This document shows positions 1-8,090 of a stretch of 26,220 bases of DNA, piece by piece. The translations under genes and the position numbers were made by a program. The stretch spans positions 1 to 26,220 of the forward strand of contig DASSLY010000104.1 in assembly GCA_035689185.1 (NCBI GenBank). Reading direction: 5' to 3'. Positions within the stretch are counted from its first letter, which is position 1, and each line of letters starts with the position of its first letter. A model generated the notes under the pieces. The model did not search any database. It saw only the letters and a list, made by a program, of their open reading frames with translations, and had not been told where the DNA came from. This DNA is from DASSLY01 sp035689185. GTDB taxonomy: Bacteria > Actinomycetota > Actinomycetes > Actinomycetales > Dermatophilaceae.

Positions 1-567
1 ACAAGCAGATGCCCCAACTCCTCGCTGCGCTCCACCGGCACGCTCACCCCGACACGCCCCCAAGCTCGGAAACTGTCGGAGCCGTCGCATAGAGTTCACC
101 CCGGATCGCCACCCAAGTTCCACACGACTCGGGACATCCTCCCCCAGGCACACGACACGTCTGAGGTTGCCATGAAGCTCAACGACATCGGTCGAGCCGG
201 CCTGGTCGTGCAGCCCGTCCACGTTCTGAGTGATGACCCCGGTCACTAGCCCGGCCCGCTGAAGCGCAGCAACGGCGTGGTGACCGGCGTTTGGCGTGGC
301 AGCGGCGAACCGCTGCCAACCGGCGAACGCACGGGCCCAGTACCGCCGGCGGTAGTCCGAGTCCCCGACGAACTCCGCATACGTCATTGGCGTCACCCGC
401 CGCATGCCGTCTGGCCCCCGATAGTCCGGGATACCGGATTCCGTGGACAATCCTGCGCCCGACAGCACTACCACCCCGCCGCGGCTGACCTCGCGCGCCA
501 GCTGCCCGAACGCCTCCTCGAAGCCCGCCACAGCCACTTGGGCCGTCGGGATGGGCTCAGCGGTCAC
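1..567 (-). CDS. Sirtuin-type NAD-dependent protein deacylase, N-terminal part, probably disrupted
   Basis: Reading leftward from a GTG at 567, the frame is open to the window edge. It carries clear SIR2-family motifs: the NAD-binding GAGLSTESGIPDYRG near residue 34, then TQNVDGLHDQAGS, then ELHGNLRRVVCLG with the expected catalytic His. Sirtuins remove acyl groups from lysines using NAD. After VVCLG (about position 145) the family expects a second zinc-binding Cys and the small zinc domain. Here the frame instead reads EDVPSRVELGWRSG and has no sirtuin look, so the gene may be interrupted by foreign DNA or a rearrangement. A different short frame opens with GTG at 47 and runs off the edge. 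Codon use (AGA, CTT, GTT, CAT, TTG) is less GC-biased than in neighbouring genes. The family call is firm; whether the gene is intact is doubtful. Confidence 0.75.
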   Translation of the reverse strand, partial: MTAEPIPTAQVAVAGFEEAFGQLAREVSRGGVVVLSGAGLSTESGIPDYRGPDGMRRVTPMTYAEFVGDSDYRRRYWARAFAGWQRFAAATPNAGHHAVAALQRAGLVTGVITQNVDGLHDQAGSTDVVELHGNLRRVVCLGEDVPSRVELGWRSGVNSMRRLRQFPSLGACRGERAGGAQRGVGASAC

Positions 568-573
568 TGCCCC

Positions 574-672
574 AGTATGCGGCGCGCCCCGCGGCCCGAG
601 TATGCGGCGCGGCCCCGCGGCCGGAGGATGCGGCGCGGCCCCGCGGCCCGAGCATGCTGGCGCGGTCCCCCG
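574..672. repeat. 25/26-bp GC-rich tandem repeat, about 3.8 copies
   Basis: Copies begin at 574, 599, 625 and 651 (the last one diverged). The core is ATGCGGCGCGGCCCCGCGG and contains a CCGCGG palindrome. The array fills the gap between the aminotransferase stop and the sirtuin start, with copy 1 ending only a few bases upstream of the sirtuin GTG. On the minus strand each early copy offers a CATACT-like element. Function unknown. Confidence 0.85.
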
Positions 673-741
673 TTCCGCGACCGCCCGGCGCCCCGAGCCA
701 TGGGGAAGCCCAGACTCGGCGTACCGCGGCGTCGACCACGG

Positions 742-1887
742 TCAGGGCAGCAGCGCGGAGGCGGCGAGGTCGACGTCGGTCCGGGTGTTCCAGACATGAA
801 AGGCGATCCGTACCCTGCCGGCGCGCGATGACACCACCGCCCCGGCCGCGGACAGCCGAGCAGCCACGGCGCCGGTGGGGTCGTCCAGAACGACCACCGG
901 GCGCCGCTGCGCCGGCAGACCCAGCCGCGAGCGGAGCTCGTCCGCGAGCCCGCAATCGAAGTCCCGGATGAGCTCGGTGGGCACGGAGGCGAACAGCTCC
1001 ATCGCCGGCACGGCGCCGGCGAAGCAAAGCCACGCCGGCGACACGTCGAACCGCCGCGCGTCGCCGGCCAACCGCATACCCGGCCCGTAGCACGACCCCC
1101 ACACGTCCTGCCCGGCATACCAGCCCGCGTACACCGGGCGCAGCCGGTCGCCGACCTCTGGGCGGACGGTCAGGTAGGCGACACCGCGCGGCTGGCACAA
1201 CCACTTGTAGGCCGCGCAGACGGTGACATCGAAGTCGCCCGCGGCCACGGGCAGCCAACCGGCGGCCTGGGTCAGGTCGCACAGCGTCAGCGCGCCGACT
1301 CGGCGCGCCGCCTCGCGGACCGCCGCGGCGTCGCACACCACGCCCGACGCGCTCTGTGCCAAGGAGAACGCGACAAGTGTCGTTCCCGCGTCGATGCTGT
1401 CGGCCAGCCGCTGCAGCGGGACCAGACGGACCGACACGCCACGGTCGCGTTGGGCCAGGAACGGGAACAGAACCGAGGTGAAGTCGTCCTCGATGGCCAC
1501 GACCTCGGCGTCGTCGGGCAATGACGCTGCCACCAGGCCGACCTGGACCGAGGCCTGCGCACCGACGGCCACCCAGGACGGCGGGACCGAGACCAGCCGG
1601 GCGTAGGCCTGCCTGGCCCGGCGCACGTCCTCGTCGTACTGCGCCGCAGTCGCCTCGCCCAGCTGCCAGCCGGTCACCGCCATGCGCAGCCGGTAGGCGG
1701 TCTCGGTCGGAGGCAGGCCCATGGTGGCCGCATTGAGGTACCCCGGGACCGGTGTGAACGCCGTGCGCACGCCTGCCAGCGGTCCCCCGGACGTGTCGTC
1801 CAGACCCGTTCGACCGGGCGCGACCACGACGTGCGGCTGCTCGGGAATCACCCGGCCACTCTGCCGCGGGTCGAAAGGATCACACAA
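742..1887 (-). CDS. PLP-dependent class V aminotransferase family protein
   Basis: A 381-residue fold-type I PLP enzyme of the class V (NifS/isopenicillin epimerase-like) group. The Schiff-base lysine is K228 in CAAYKWLCQPRG, and the cofactor-binding Asp is D204 in LTLCDLTQAAG. The substrate cannot be told from sequence: cysteine-desulfurase-like, kynureninase-like and epimerase-like activities are all possible, and no obvious active-site Cys loop is visible. The start chosen is TTG at 1887, preceded by AGGAAG seven bases upstream; a later GTG (residue 13) is the alternative. The gene is divergent from the LysR regulator across a roughly 50-bp region with a LysR operator, so it is the likely main target of that regulator. 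The AEC transporter beyond the regulator may export or import a related metabolite. Confidence 0.8.
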   Translation of the reverse strand: MCDPFDPRQSGRVIPEQPHVVVAPGRTGLDDTSGGPLAGVRTAFTPVPGYLNAATMGLPPTETAYRLRMAVTGWQLGEATAAQYDEDVRRARQAYARLVSVPPSWVAVGAQASVQVGLVAASLPDDAEVVAIEDDFTSVLFPFLAQRDRGVSVRLVPLQRLADSIDAGTTLVAFSLAQSASGVVCDAAAVREAARRVGALTLCDLTQAAGWLPVAAGDFDVTVCAAYKWLCQPRGVAYLTVRPEVGDRLRPVYAGWYAGQDVWGSCYGPGMRLAGDARRFDVSPAWLCFAGAVPAMELFASVPTELIRDFDCGLADELRSRLGLPAQRRPVVVLDDPTGAVAARLSAAGAVVSSRAGRVRIAFHVWNTRTDVDLAASALLP

Positions 1888-1909
1888 GGGCCGTCTTCCT
1901 GGCCTTCGG

Positions 1910-1930
1910 ATAACGCAGTGTTATACGCTG
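1910..1930. promoter_or_regulatory. LysR-type operator overlapping divergent promoters
   Basis: ATAAC (1910-1914) and GTTAT (1920-1924) form a perfect inverted repeat with a 5-base spacer. It contains the T-N11-A signature (T1911, A1923) of LysR-family boxes. A second, imperfect dyad CAGTGTT/TACGCTG spans 1916-1930. TACGCT at 1924-1929 fits a TANNNT -10 element for the regulator gene, whose GTG follows seven bases later, so that transcript may be leaderless and autorepressed. Confidence 0.7.
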
Positions 1931-1936
1931 TTTCCC

Positions 1937-2866
1937 GTGATCGACGCCGCCGGCCTCCGGGTCATGCGCGCCATCGCCGACGAGGGCAGCTTCACCGGGG
2001 CGGCGCTCTCGCTGGGCTACTCCCAACCCGCCATCTCCCAGATGGTCCGCCGGCTGGAGCAGAGAACCGGCACGGCCCTGGTCGAGCGGGTCGGTCGCAA
2101 CGTGCGTCTCACCGAGGCCGGCAGTGTCCTGGCGCGGCACGCGGTGGGCGTGCTGGCAGCCCTGGACTCCGCCGAGGAGGAGGTCGCGGCCATCGCCGGG
2201 CTCCGTGCCGGGCGGGTGCGTCTGATGGCCTTCCCGTCGTCATCGGCGACCCTGGTTCCTCGCGCGCTGGCCCTGGTCCGGCATCGCTACCCCGACGTCA
2301 AGGTGACGTTCACCGAGGCCGAGCCGCCGGAGTCGCTCGCCGCCCTTCGGGCGGGCGAGTGCGACCTGGCGGTGGCGTTCGCCTACGAGGGGACCGACCT
2401 GGGCCGCGGCGAGGAGGATCTCGACCTGTTCGTCACCCGCAAGCTGCTCGACGACGAGGTGCGGCTCGCGGTGCCGAGGGACCACCCGATGGCAGCCACC
2501 GCGGTCGGGGACCTGGCCGCCCTGTCGCAAGAGTCCTGGATCGCCGGCTGCCCCCGCTGCCGTGGCCACCTGCTGCAGCTGTGTGCCAAGGCCGGGTTCA
2601 CCCCCACCGTCTCGTTCGAGACCGAGGACTACGTGGCAGTCCTGGGGCTGGTCGCCGCGGGACTCGGTGTCGCGCTCATCCCGGACCTCATCCTGCGGTC
2701 CGCCGGCCACGCCGACGTGACCGTGCTGCCGATCGAGCCGGCGTCGCGCCGGGCCGTCCATGTGGTGACCACGCCCGACCTGCAACGAGTTCCCGCCGTC
2801 CGGGCCACGCTCGACGCTCTGTGCGAGAGCGCCGAGGTGCAGGGGCGTCCCCTGGTCAGCGCCTGA
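1937..2866 (+). CDS. LysR-family transcriptional regulator
   Basis: A 309-residue LysR-type regulator. The N-terminal winged helix-turn-helix covers roughly residues 3-62 (GSFTGAALSLGYSQPAISQMVRRLEQ, then VGRNVRLTEAG). It is followed by the two-lobed periplasmic-binding-like effector domain from about residue 90. The GTG at 1937 was chosen because residue 4 onward matches the family start and an upstream extension would run through the operator. Two Cys (GCPRCRG) lie in the effector domain, which is not a general family feature. It is divergent from the aminotransferase and 22 bases ahead of the AEC transporter, so it plausibly controls both. Confidence 0.9.
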   Translation: MIDAAGLRVMRAIADEGSFTGAALSLGYSQPAISQMVRRLEQRTGTALVERVGRNVRLTEAGSVLARHAVGVLAALDSAEEEVAAIAGLRAGRVRLMAFPSSSATLVPRALALVRHRYPDVKVTFTEAEPPESLAALRAGECDLAVAFAYEGTDLGRGEEDLDLFVTRKLLDDEVRLAVPRDHPMAATAVGDLAALSQESWIAGCPRCRGHLLQLCAKAGFTPTVSFETEDYVAVLGLVAAGLGVALIPDLILRSAGHADVTVLPIEPASRRAVHVVTTPDLQRVPAVRATLDALCESAEVQGRPLVSA

Positions 2867-2888
2867 CCGGCCGCGCTCGTACCCTTCC

Positions 2889-3827
2889 ATGCTCGGTGTC
2901 CTGGACGGCTTTGCCGTCATCGGTGCGGTCATCGCTGTCGGTTTCACCCTCGCGCACACGGGCGTGCTCACGTCGGAGGCGCAGACCCTGCTTGCGCGCA
3001 TCTCCTTCACCGTGGCAACCCCCGCTCTGCTGTTCCAGCTGCTGTCGCGGACCGAGATCGCCGACGTGGTCTCTCTCAGCCTGGCCGTCACCACCCTGTG
3101 CATCGCCATCGTCGCGAGCCTGTATGCCGTGGCGGCTCGCTGGTGGCGCCGCGGGCTGGGCCCCGGCGTGGTGGGCGCTCTGTGCTCCGCGTATGTGAAC
3201 GCCGGCAACCTCGGGCTGCCCATCGCGGTCTACGTGCTGGGCGACGGCACCGCCGTGGCGCCCCTGATTGTCCTGCAGCTCAGCGTGGTCACCCCGCTGG
3301 CGCTGGCACTGCTGGACGCCTCGGCCAGGCGTGAAGGTGGAGACCGTCCAGCGTTCTGGTCCGCGGCGGCTCGGACGGTGACCACGCCGTTGCGAAACCC
3401 GGTCACCGTCGCCTGCTTCGTCGGCCTGCTGTGGGCGGTCACGGGCTGGACCGCACCGACGGCCGTGACCGGGTCACTTGACCTCATCGCCGCCATGGCG
3501 ATTCCCAGCGTCCTGCTCGCGTACGGCGTCTCCTTGCGACTGGGCCCCCGCCCCATCGCGGGAGGGGACGTCGTCGAGCTCGGCGTGGTCTGCGGGCTCA
3601 AGCTGGTCGTCCACCCAGGCCTGGCGTACCTGCTCGGCCGCGCCTTCGGCCTGAGCGGCCACGCGCTGCTGGCGGTCGTCGTGGTCGCGGCCCTGCCGAC
3701 CGCGCAGAACATCTTCGTGTACGCGACCAGGTACGGACAGGCGACGGTCCTGGCCCGGGACTCCATCTTCGTCACCACCATCCTGTCGGTCCCCGCGTTG
3801 CTGGTCACCGCGGCGCTGCTGGGCTGA
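2889..3827 (+). CDS. AEC (auxin efflux carrier) family transporter
   Basis: A 312-residue membrane protein with about ten hydrophobic segments in two five-helix halves, typical of the AEC/Mdc family. The conserved N-terminal-half motif around YVNAGNLGLPIAVYVLG (about residue 101) and the C-terminal LPTAQNIFVYATRYG are both present; the broken helices at those Asn/Pro sites form the transport path in this fold. Bacterial members move organic acids or amino acids, and the substrate here is unknown. It is probably co-transcribed with the LysR gene just upstream. Its stop lies five bases from the convergent comEC stop, with no clear terminator between them. Confidence 0.88.
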   Translation: MLGVLDGFAVIGAVIAVGFTLAHTGVLTSEAQTLLARISFTVATPALLFQLLSRTEIADVVSLSLAVTTLCIAIVASLYAVAARWWRRGLGPGVVGALCSAYVNAGNLGLPIAVYVLGDGTAVAPLIVLQLSVVTPLALALLDASARREGGDRPAFWSAAARTVTTPLRNPVTVACFVGLLWAVTGWTAPTAVTGSLDLIAAMAIPSVLLAYGVSLRLGPRPIAGGDVVELGVVCGLKLVVHPGLAYLLGRAFGLSGHALLAVVVVAALPTAQNIFVYATRYGQATVLARDSIFVTTILSVPALLVTAALLG

Positions 3828-3832
3828 CACGG

Positions 3833-6505
3833 TCACGGTGGCCTCCGTGACGTGAGCACGCGGACAAGCCCCCGGTCGTCGCGGTCCACGGCGATGTCGC
3901 CTGCCTCGTCGGTCCGCAGCACCGTGTGGCCGGTCCATCGCAACTGGTCCAGCGTCCGGGGCGAGGGGTGCCCGTAGCTGTTGCCCGCCCCGACGCTGAT
4001 CACCGCCAGCGGCGCGGCCACCGCGGCCAGCAGCCCGTCGTCCTGCAGCCGGGACCCGTGGTGGGCGACCTTGAGCACGTCGACCTGCGCCGTCGCGTCG
4101 CCTCCGGCCCGCCGGCGCAGGTCGAGCAGCACCTGGTGGGCCGCCGCCACCTCCACGTCCCCGAGCAACATCAGGCGAAGCCGACCCACGGAAGCGCTCA
4201 GCACCAGGCTGGCGTTGTTCGGCACCGAGCCGTCGTGGAGCACCCTGGCCGGCCAGATGACCTCGGCGGCAACGTCCCCCCAGCGCACGCGGTCGCCGGC
4301 GAGGAGCCGCCGCACCGGGATCCCCGCATGGCCTGCCCACGACAGCACCTCCCGTACCTGGAACGGTGGGTCGTCCACCGGGCCCACCAGGACCTGACCC
4401 ACGCGGCGGCCCCGGATCACTCCCGGCAGGCCGTCAACATGGTCCGCGTGGAAGTGGGTGATGACCACCGCCTCGACGACCTGAACGCCGAGCCGGTCCA
4501 GGCAGCGGTCGATCAGAGCCGGGTCGGGGCCGGTGTCGACCACCACGGCACGACCTGGTCCGGCCGCCAGGACGAGGCCGTCCCCCTGGCCGACGTCGCA
4601 GGCAACGAACTGCCAGCGGGAGGGCGGCCAGCCCACGGACGTGGTCGGCCAGGCCGCGGCGGTCGCAAGCGCAACCGCGGCGAGGCATCGCAGCGGTCGC
4701 TGCCGGACGAGGCGCGCCAGCCACGGCCAGCCGACCAGCAGCGTGAGGCTCGCCCCGGCCAGAAGCAGGGAGCCGCCAACCCCAGCAGGCCACGGCAGCT
4801 GGCCCATCGGCGCGTCCGCGGCCGTCCGCGCGATGACCGCGATTCCCTGTGCCGCCATCCCGGCCGGCCAGGCCAAAGCCACGGCTGCGGGGGCCGACAC
4901 CAGGGCCACCAGCGCGGCCGCCACGCCGAGCACCGTGGCGGGCCCGACCAGCGGCGCCGCCATCAGGTTCGCGGGAATGCCGATGAGCGACACCGACCCC
5001 TGCAACAGCACGGCGACCGGGCCGCACACGACCTGTGCCGCCACCGGGATCGCCAGCGCCGGACCGAACCACCGCAACCGGCGCGGCAGCCGCGCGGCGA
5101 ACCAGTCCCCCCACGGCCTGGCGAAGACCAGCAGGCCCAGGGTCGCCAGCGCGGACAGGGCGAAGCCGTAGGACCGGGCCAGCCACGGGTCCGTCCACAG
5201 GAGCAGCACGACCGCCGCCGACAAGGCGGGCAGCCCCACCCGGCGGCGCGACCCGAGCATGCCGGCGAGCCCGACCGCACCCATCGCGGCAGCGCGGAGC
5301 ACACTGGGCTCCGGCCTGGCGACGACGACGAACCCAGCGAGCACGACCAAGGCGACGAACGGGCGCCAGCGCCGTGCGATGCCGATGAGCCGGCAAAGGC
5401 TCAGCCCCGCCGCCAGCACCATGGTCACGTTGGACCCGCTGACCGCGTCCAGGTGGCTCAGCCCGGTCTGCTGCATCGCCGCGGTGAGGCCGGGCGGGGT
5501 CCGGCTGCGGTCGCCGATGACCAGCCCGGGCAGCAGCCCGCGCGCGTCCGCCGGCAACGGGTTCGCAGCGTCCCGCAGGCCGGACCGCACGTGCTCCGCG
5601 GCCACGGCTACCCACCCGGGCTGCTCCAGCACCACGTACGGCCGGATCGGCGTCACCACCGCGACCACGTCGCCGCCGTCCGAGGGAGCCAGGCGGCCCA
5701 CCACCCGGACCCGCTCCTGCCACCGCAGCGAAAGCCACGACGGGTCGCCGAACAGCAGTACCGGTGAGGCGGCGCCGCTGCGGGACCCGCGTCCGCTCAC
5801 TCGCTCCACTGTCAGCCGCACCAACACCAGAGGTTCTGCCGCGGGGCCATGCGACGGCAGTCGCCGGGGGTCGGCACTCACCACGGCGTCGAGGGTCGCT
5901 GTCGCGCGTTCGGCGGCCAGTTCCGGCACCAACCCTGCGGTCTGGATGGTCAGGTGCGCCGCCACCGCCAGCAGGCTGGCCCCGGTCAGCAGCAAGGTGA
6001 GTGAGAGCCGCGCTCGCCGCCGTCGGCTCCGCCCGGGCTCGGCAGGCAACCGGGCCAGCGGAACATCGCAGGTCGCGACGCCCGGCCGGACCGAGACGAG
6101 CAGCAGGAGGATCCCCCCTGCCGTGCAGCCCAAACCGAGCCGAACCACTGTCGGCGGCGACCAGGAAAGTGCACCGGCCACGGCAGCCCACGAGACCAGC
6201 GCGGGCAGCAACATGCGCAGGTCGGCTCGCGAGTCGGGGCCAGCAGGGCGCCTCCCGGGGCGCGGGTCGGACGCCCCCACCGGGTCAGACGCCGCCACCG
6301 GAGCCGACGCCGCCACCGGATCGGAGGCCCCTACCGGAGCCGACGCCCCCACCGGGTCAGACGCCGCCACCGGAGCCGACGCCCCCACCGGGTCGGGCGC
6401 GTCGGCGAGTCCGCGGGACCCGATGGCGGCGTTGGGGTCGCCGTCGGCGCGGCACCGGATGTCACAGGGTGACCTTGGGGGCGAGCTGGGCGAGGAGCTT
6501 GTCAC
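3833..6505 (-). CDS. comEC: ComEC/Rec2 DNA-uptake channel protein
   Basis: An 890-residue polytopic membrane protein. Residues 38-79 are a hexapeptide repeat, followed by membrane helices, the competence domain with LDAVSGSNVTMVLA, and a C-terminal metallo-beta-lactamase domain with HFHADHVDG near residue 685 and VAHHGSR plus SYGHPSPRT toward the end. ComEC carries single-stranded DNA across the membrane during natural transformation. GTG at 6505 is well supported by a strong Shine-Dalgarno stretch GGGGAGGTGA nine bases upstream, inside the end of comEA, which it overlaps by 44 bases (translational coupling). The alternative is ATG at 6214, which would drop the repeat but has no visible ribosome site. 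Actinobacteria often keep comEC without proven competence. Confidence 0.92.
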   Translation of the reverse strand: MTSSSPSSPPRSPCDIRCRADGDPNAAIGSRGLADAPDPVGASAPVAASDPVGASAPVGASDPVAASAPVAASDPVGASDPRPGRRPAGPDSRADLRMLLPALVSWAAVAGALSWSPPTVVRLGLGCTAGGILLLLVSVRPGVATCDVPLARLPAEPGRSRRRRARLSLTLLLTGASLLAVAAHLTIQTAGLVPELAAERATATLDAVVSADPRRLPSHGPAAEPLVLVRLTVERVSGRGSRSGAASPVLLFGDPSWLSLRWQERVRVVGRLAPSDGGDVVAVVTPIRPYVVLEQPGWVAVAAEHVRSGLRDAANPLPADARGLLPGLVIGDRSRTPPGLTAAMQQTGLSHLDAVSGSNVTMVLAAGLSLCRLIGIARRWRPFVALVVLAGFVVVARPEPSVLRAAAMGAVGLAGMLGSRRRVGLPALSAAVVLLLWTDPWLARSYGFALSALATLGLLVFARPWGDWFAARLPRRLRWFGPALAIPVAAQVVCGPVAVLLQGSVSLIGIPANLMAAPLVGPATVLGVAAALVALVSAPAAVALAWPAGMAAQGIAVIARTAADAPMGQLPWPAGVGGSLLLAGASLTLLVGWPWLARLVRQRPLRCLAAVALATAAAWPTTSVGWPPSRWQFVACDVGQGDGLVLAAGPGRAVVVDTGPDPALIDRCLDRLGVQVVEAVVITHFHADHVDGLPGVIRGRRVGQVLVGPVDDPPFQVREVLSWAGHAGIPVRRLLAGDRVRWGDVAAEVIWPARVLHDGSVPNNASLVLSASVGRLRLMLLGDVEVAAAHQVLLDLRRRAGGDATAQVDVLKVAHHGSRLQDDGLLAAVAAPLAVISVGAGNSYGHPSPRTLDQLRWTGHTVLRTDEAGDIAVDRDDRGLVRVLTSRRPP
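6269..6394 (-). repeat. 18-bp tandem repeat coding for hexapeptides in the ComEC N-terminus
   Basis: Seven consecutive units of the form (D/A)-P-V-(G/A)-A-S, with D and A alternating at the first position so that the higher-order period is 36 bp. It lies before the first membrane helix, so the segment should be a flexible Pro/Ala/Ser tail. Repeat number is likely to vary between strains. Confidence 0.9.
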
Positions 6506-7400
6506 CGATGCCGCTCACCTCCCCGAGCTCGTCGATGCTGCTGAACCGGGCGTGCTGGGTGCGCCAGTCGAGGATGCGTTGGGCCAGCACCGGACCGACG
6601 CCCGGCAGGGTGTCCAGGGCGCTGCGATCAGCGGTGTTCAGGTTCACCAGGGCGCCGGCCGGCGTAGCGCCTCCGGGAGGGGCCGGGCCGCCGACGGCCG
6701 GCGCTGCCGGGATCTGCTCGCCCGGGCGAGGCACCTGCACCTGTTCGCCGTCGAGGAGGACGCGGGCCAGGTTCAGCCGCGCCAGGTCGGCTCGCGTCGT
6801 GGGGCCACCGGCTGCCCGCACGGCGTCGAGCACACGCGCCCCGGGCGGCAGCCGAACCACCCCCGGCCGACGCACCTGACCGACCACATGGACGACCACG
6901 TGGACGACCATGCCCGAGGACAGGGTGACGGCGGTCGAGGGCGTCGCCGCCCCCGTGGCCGACGCGAACGCCGCTGGGACGGACCGCCGGGTGAGCCCGC
7001 TCGGGGTCGCCGCCACGCTGGGCACCGGCTCCGGTTGCGCGGCCGAGGTCGCGAAGGCGACTCGAACGCCGAGCACCAGAGCGGCCGCCAGCACGATGAG
7101 CAGGACACCCGCAACCGCCACCAGCCGGGGCCGGGTCCGGGCACCCCGAAGGGAGGACGGCACGGCGAGCAGCGGCGGCCGGACGCGACGGTGCCGGCCG
7201 GTGCCGTCGCGTCCGGCTGGCGCCCGCCCCTGCGCCCGGTCCCGGGACCGGCCCGGGTTACGCGGCCACGGGTCGGGCACCCAGCCCCCACTGATCAGCT
7301 GCCCGGTCGGCGGCCGGCCTCCCGCGCCGGGCTCGGCCTGCCCGAGGATGGCCACAGCCCGGGGCGGCGGGTCGTCGGCAGCGGGTCGTCGGGTCGGCAT
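6462..7400 (-). CDS. comEA: ComEA-type DNA-binding competence protein
   Basis: A 312-residue protein counted from ATG at 7400. It has a long polar cytoplasmic N-terminus, one membrane segment (RLVAVAGVLLIVLAAALVLG, about residues 93-112), a Pro/Ala/Ser linker, a SLBB domain (VVGQVRRPGVVRLPPG to LLDGEQVQVP), and a C-terminal helix-hairpin-helix pair (VNLNTADRSALDTLPGVGP, then FSSIDELGEVSGIGDK). Such proteins bind incoming double-stranded DNA outside the membrane and hand it to ComEC, which is the next gene and overlaps it. The ATG at 7400 is preferred over one at 7436 because a good promoter (-10 at 7408-7413) leaves the ATG at or near the transcript 5' end. Confidence 0.9.
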   Translation of the reverse strand: MPTRRPAADDPPPRAVAILGQAEPGAGGRPPTGQLISGGWVPDPWPRNPGRSRDRAQGRAPAGRDGTGRHRRVRPPLLAVPSSLRGARTRPRLVAVAGVLLIVLAAALVLGVRVAFATSAAQPEPVPSVAATPSGLTRRSVPAAFASATGAATPSTAVTLSSGMVVHVVVHVVGQVRRPGVVRLPPGARVLDAVRAAGGPTTRADLARLNLARVLLDGEQVQVPRPGEQIPAAPAVGGPAPPGGATPAGALVNLNTADRSALDTLPGVGPVLAQRILDWRTQHARFSSIDELGEVSGIGDKLLAQLAPKVTL

Positions 7401-7407
7401 GCCCGAG

Positions 7408-7436
7408 ACGCTAGGGAGGCTGGCGTCGCAGGCCAA
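7408..7436 (-). promoter_or_regulatory. Predicted promoter of comEA-comEC (leaderless)
   Basis: TTGGCC (7436-7431), a 17-base spacer, and TAGCGT (7413-7408). The start ATG lies seven bases beyond the -10 element, so the mRNA probably begins at the start codon. Confidence 0.5.
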
Positions 7437-7493
7437 CTCGTCGCACCGGACGCTGTGGACGGCGCCGAAGCCCGCCGGAGGGATGTGGACAAC

Positions 7494-8090
7494 TCAGCCG
7501 AGCCGGTGTCCCGCCCAGGACCGGATGTTCGCGTGGTGACGGCCGATGACGAGCAGGGCCAGGCCGACACCCCAGACCCGCCCGGCAAGAACCGGTTCCG
7601 GCAGCGGCCACGCGGCGGCATACAGCCCGAGCAGTAGGCAGCAGACCACGGATGCCCCGGCGACCCAGCGCAGCCGCCACAGCAGCAACGCGAACACCAC
7701 CACCATCGCCAGCGCCAGCCACGGGAAGACGGCCAGCACTGCACCGAGGCAGGTGGCCACCCCCTTGCCGCCTCGGCCGCGCAGGTACGGCGACACGATG
7801 TGGCCCAGCACGCACGCCCCGCCGACCGCGTAGGCGACCAACCGTCCCAGCATCAGCAGGGCCAGGACGGTGGGAACGAACCCCTTGGCGACGTCGAGGA
7901 CGGCCACGACCACCCCCCACTTCAGTCCCAGCACCCGTCCGGCGTTGGTCGCTCCGGGATTGCCCGAGCCCTGGCTCAGGTCCCCCCGCAGGGCCCGGGC
8001 GATGATGGTGGCCGGGCTCAGGGCGCCGACGAAGAAGGCGACCAGCGACGCCGCGCCGACGACGACCCAGGGCGAGGCCAGCCAGGTCAC
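7494..8090 (-). CDS. plsY: Acyl-phosphate:glycerol-3-phosphate acyltransferase
   Basis: A 198-residue integral membrane enzyme. PlsY transfers the acyl chain of acyl-phosphate to glycerol-3-phosphate, the first acylation in phospholipid synthesis. The three family motifs are visible: GSGNPGATNAGR (residues 41-52), LRGRGGKGVAT (about 103-113), and a late GRHHANIRSW. Several hydrophobic helices separate them. It starts at GTG 8090, sharing GTGA with the degV stop, so the two genes are translationally coupled. The lipid connection to DegV (a fatty-acid binding fold) makes the pairing meaningful. Confidence 0.92.
   Translation of the reverse strand: MTWLASPWVVVGAASLVAFFVGALSPATIIARALRGDLSQGSGNPGATNAGRVLGLKWGVVVAVLDVAKGFVPTVLALLMLGRLVAYAVGGACVLGHIVSPYLRGRGGKGVATCLGAVLAVFPWLALAMVVVFALLLWRLRWVAGASVVCCLLLGLYAAAWPLPEPVLAGRVWGVGLALLVIGRHHANIRSWAGHRLG

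Noticed and set aside
1..47. Small minus-strand frame starting GTG at 47
   Set aside because: Only about 15 codons are visible before the edge, too few to call a gene; it is kept only as a hint about the sirtuin junction.
277..831. Plus-strand open frames near the left end
   Set aside because: They run antisense to the sirtuin motifs and through the tandem repeat; composition is typical of GC shadow frames.
5259..7637. A 792-residue plus-strand open frame across comEC, comEA and plsY
   Set aside because: Low-complexity Arg/Pro/Thr composition, no domain, and it crosses three well-supported genes on the opposite strand.
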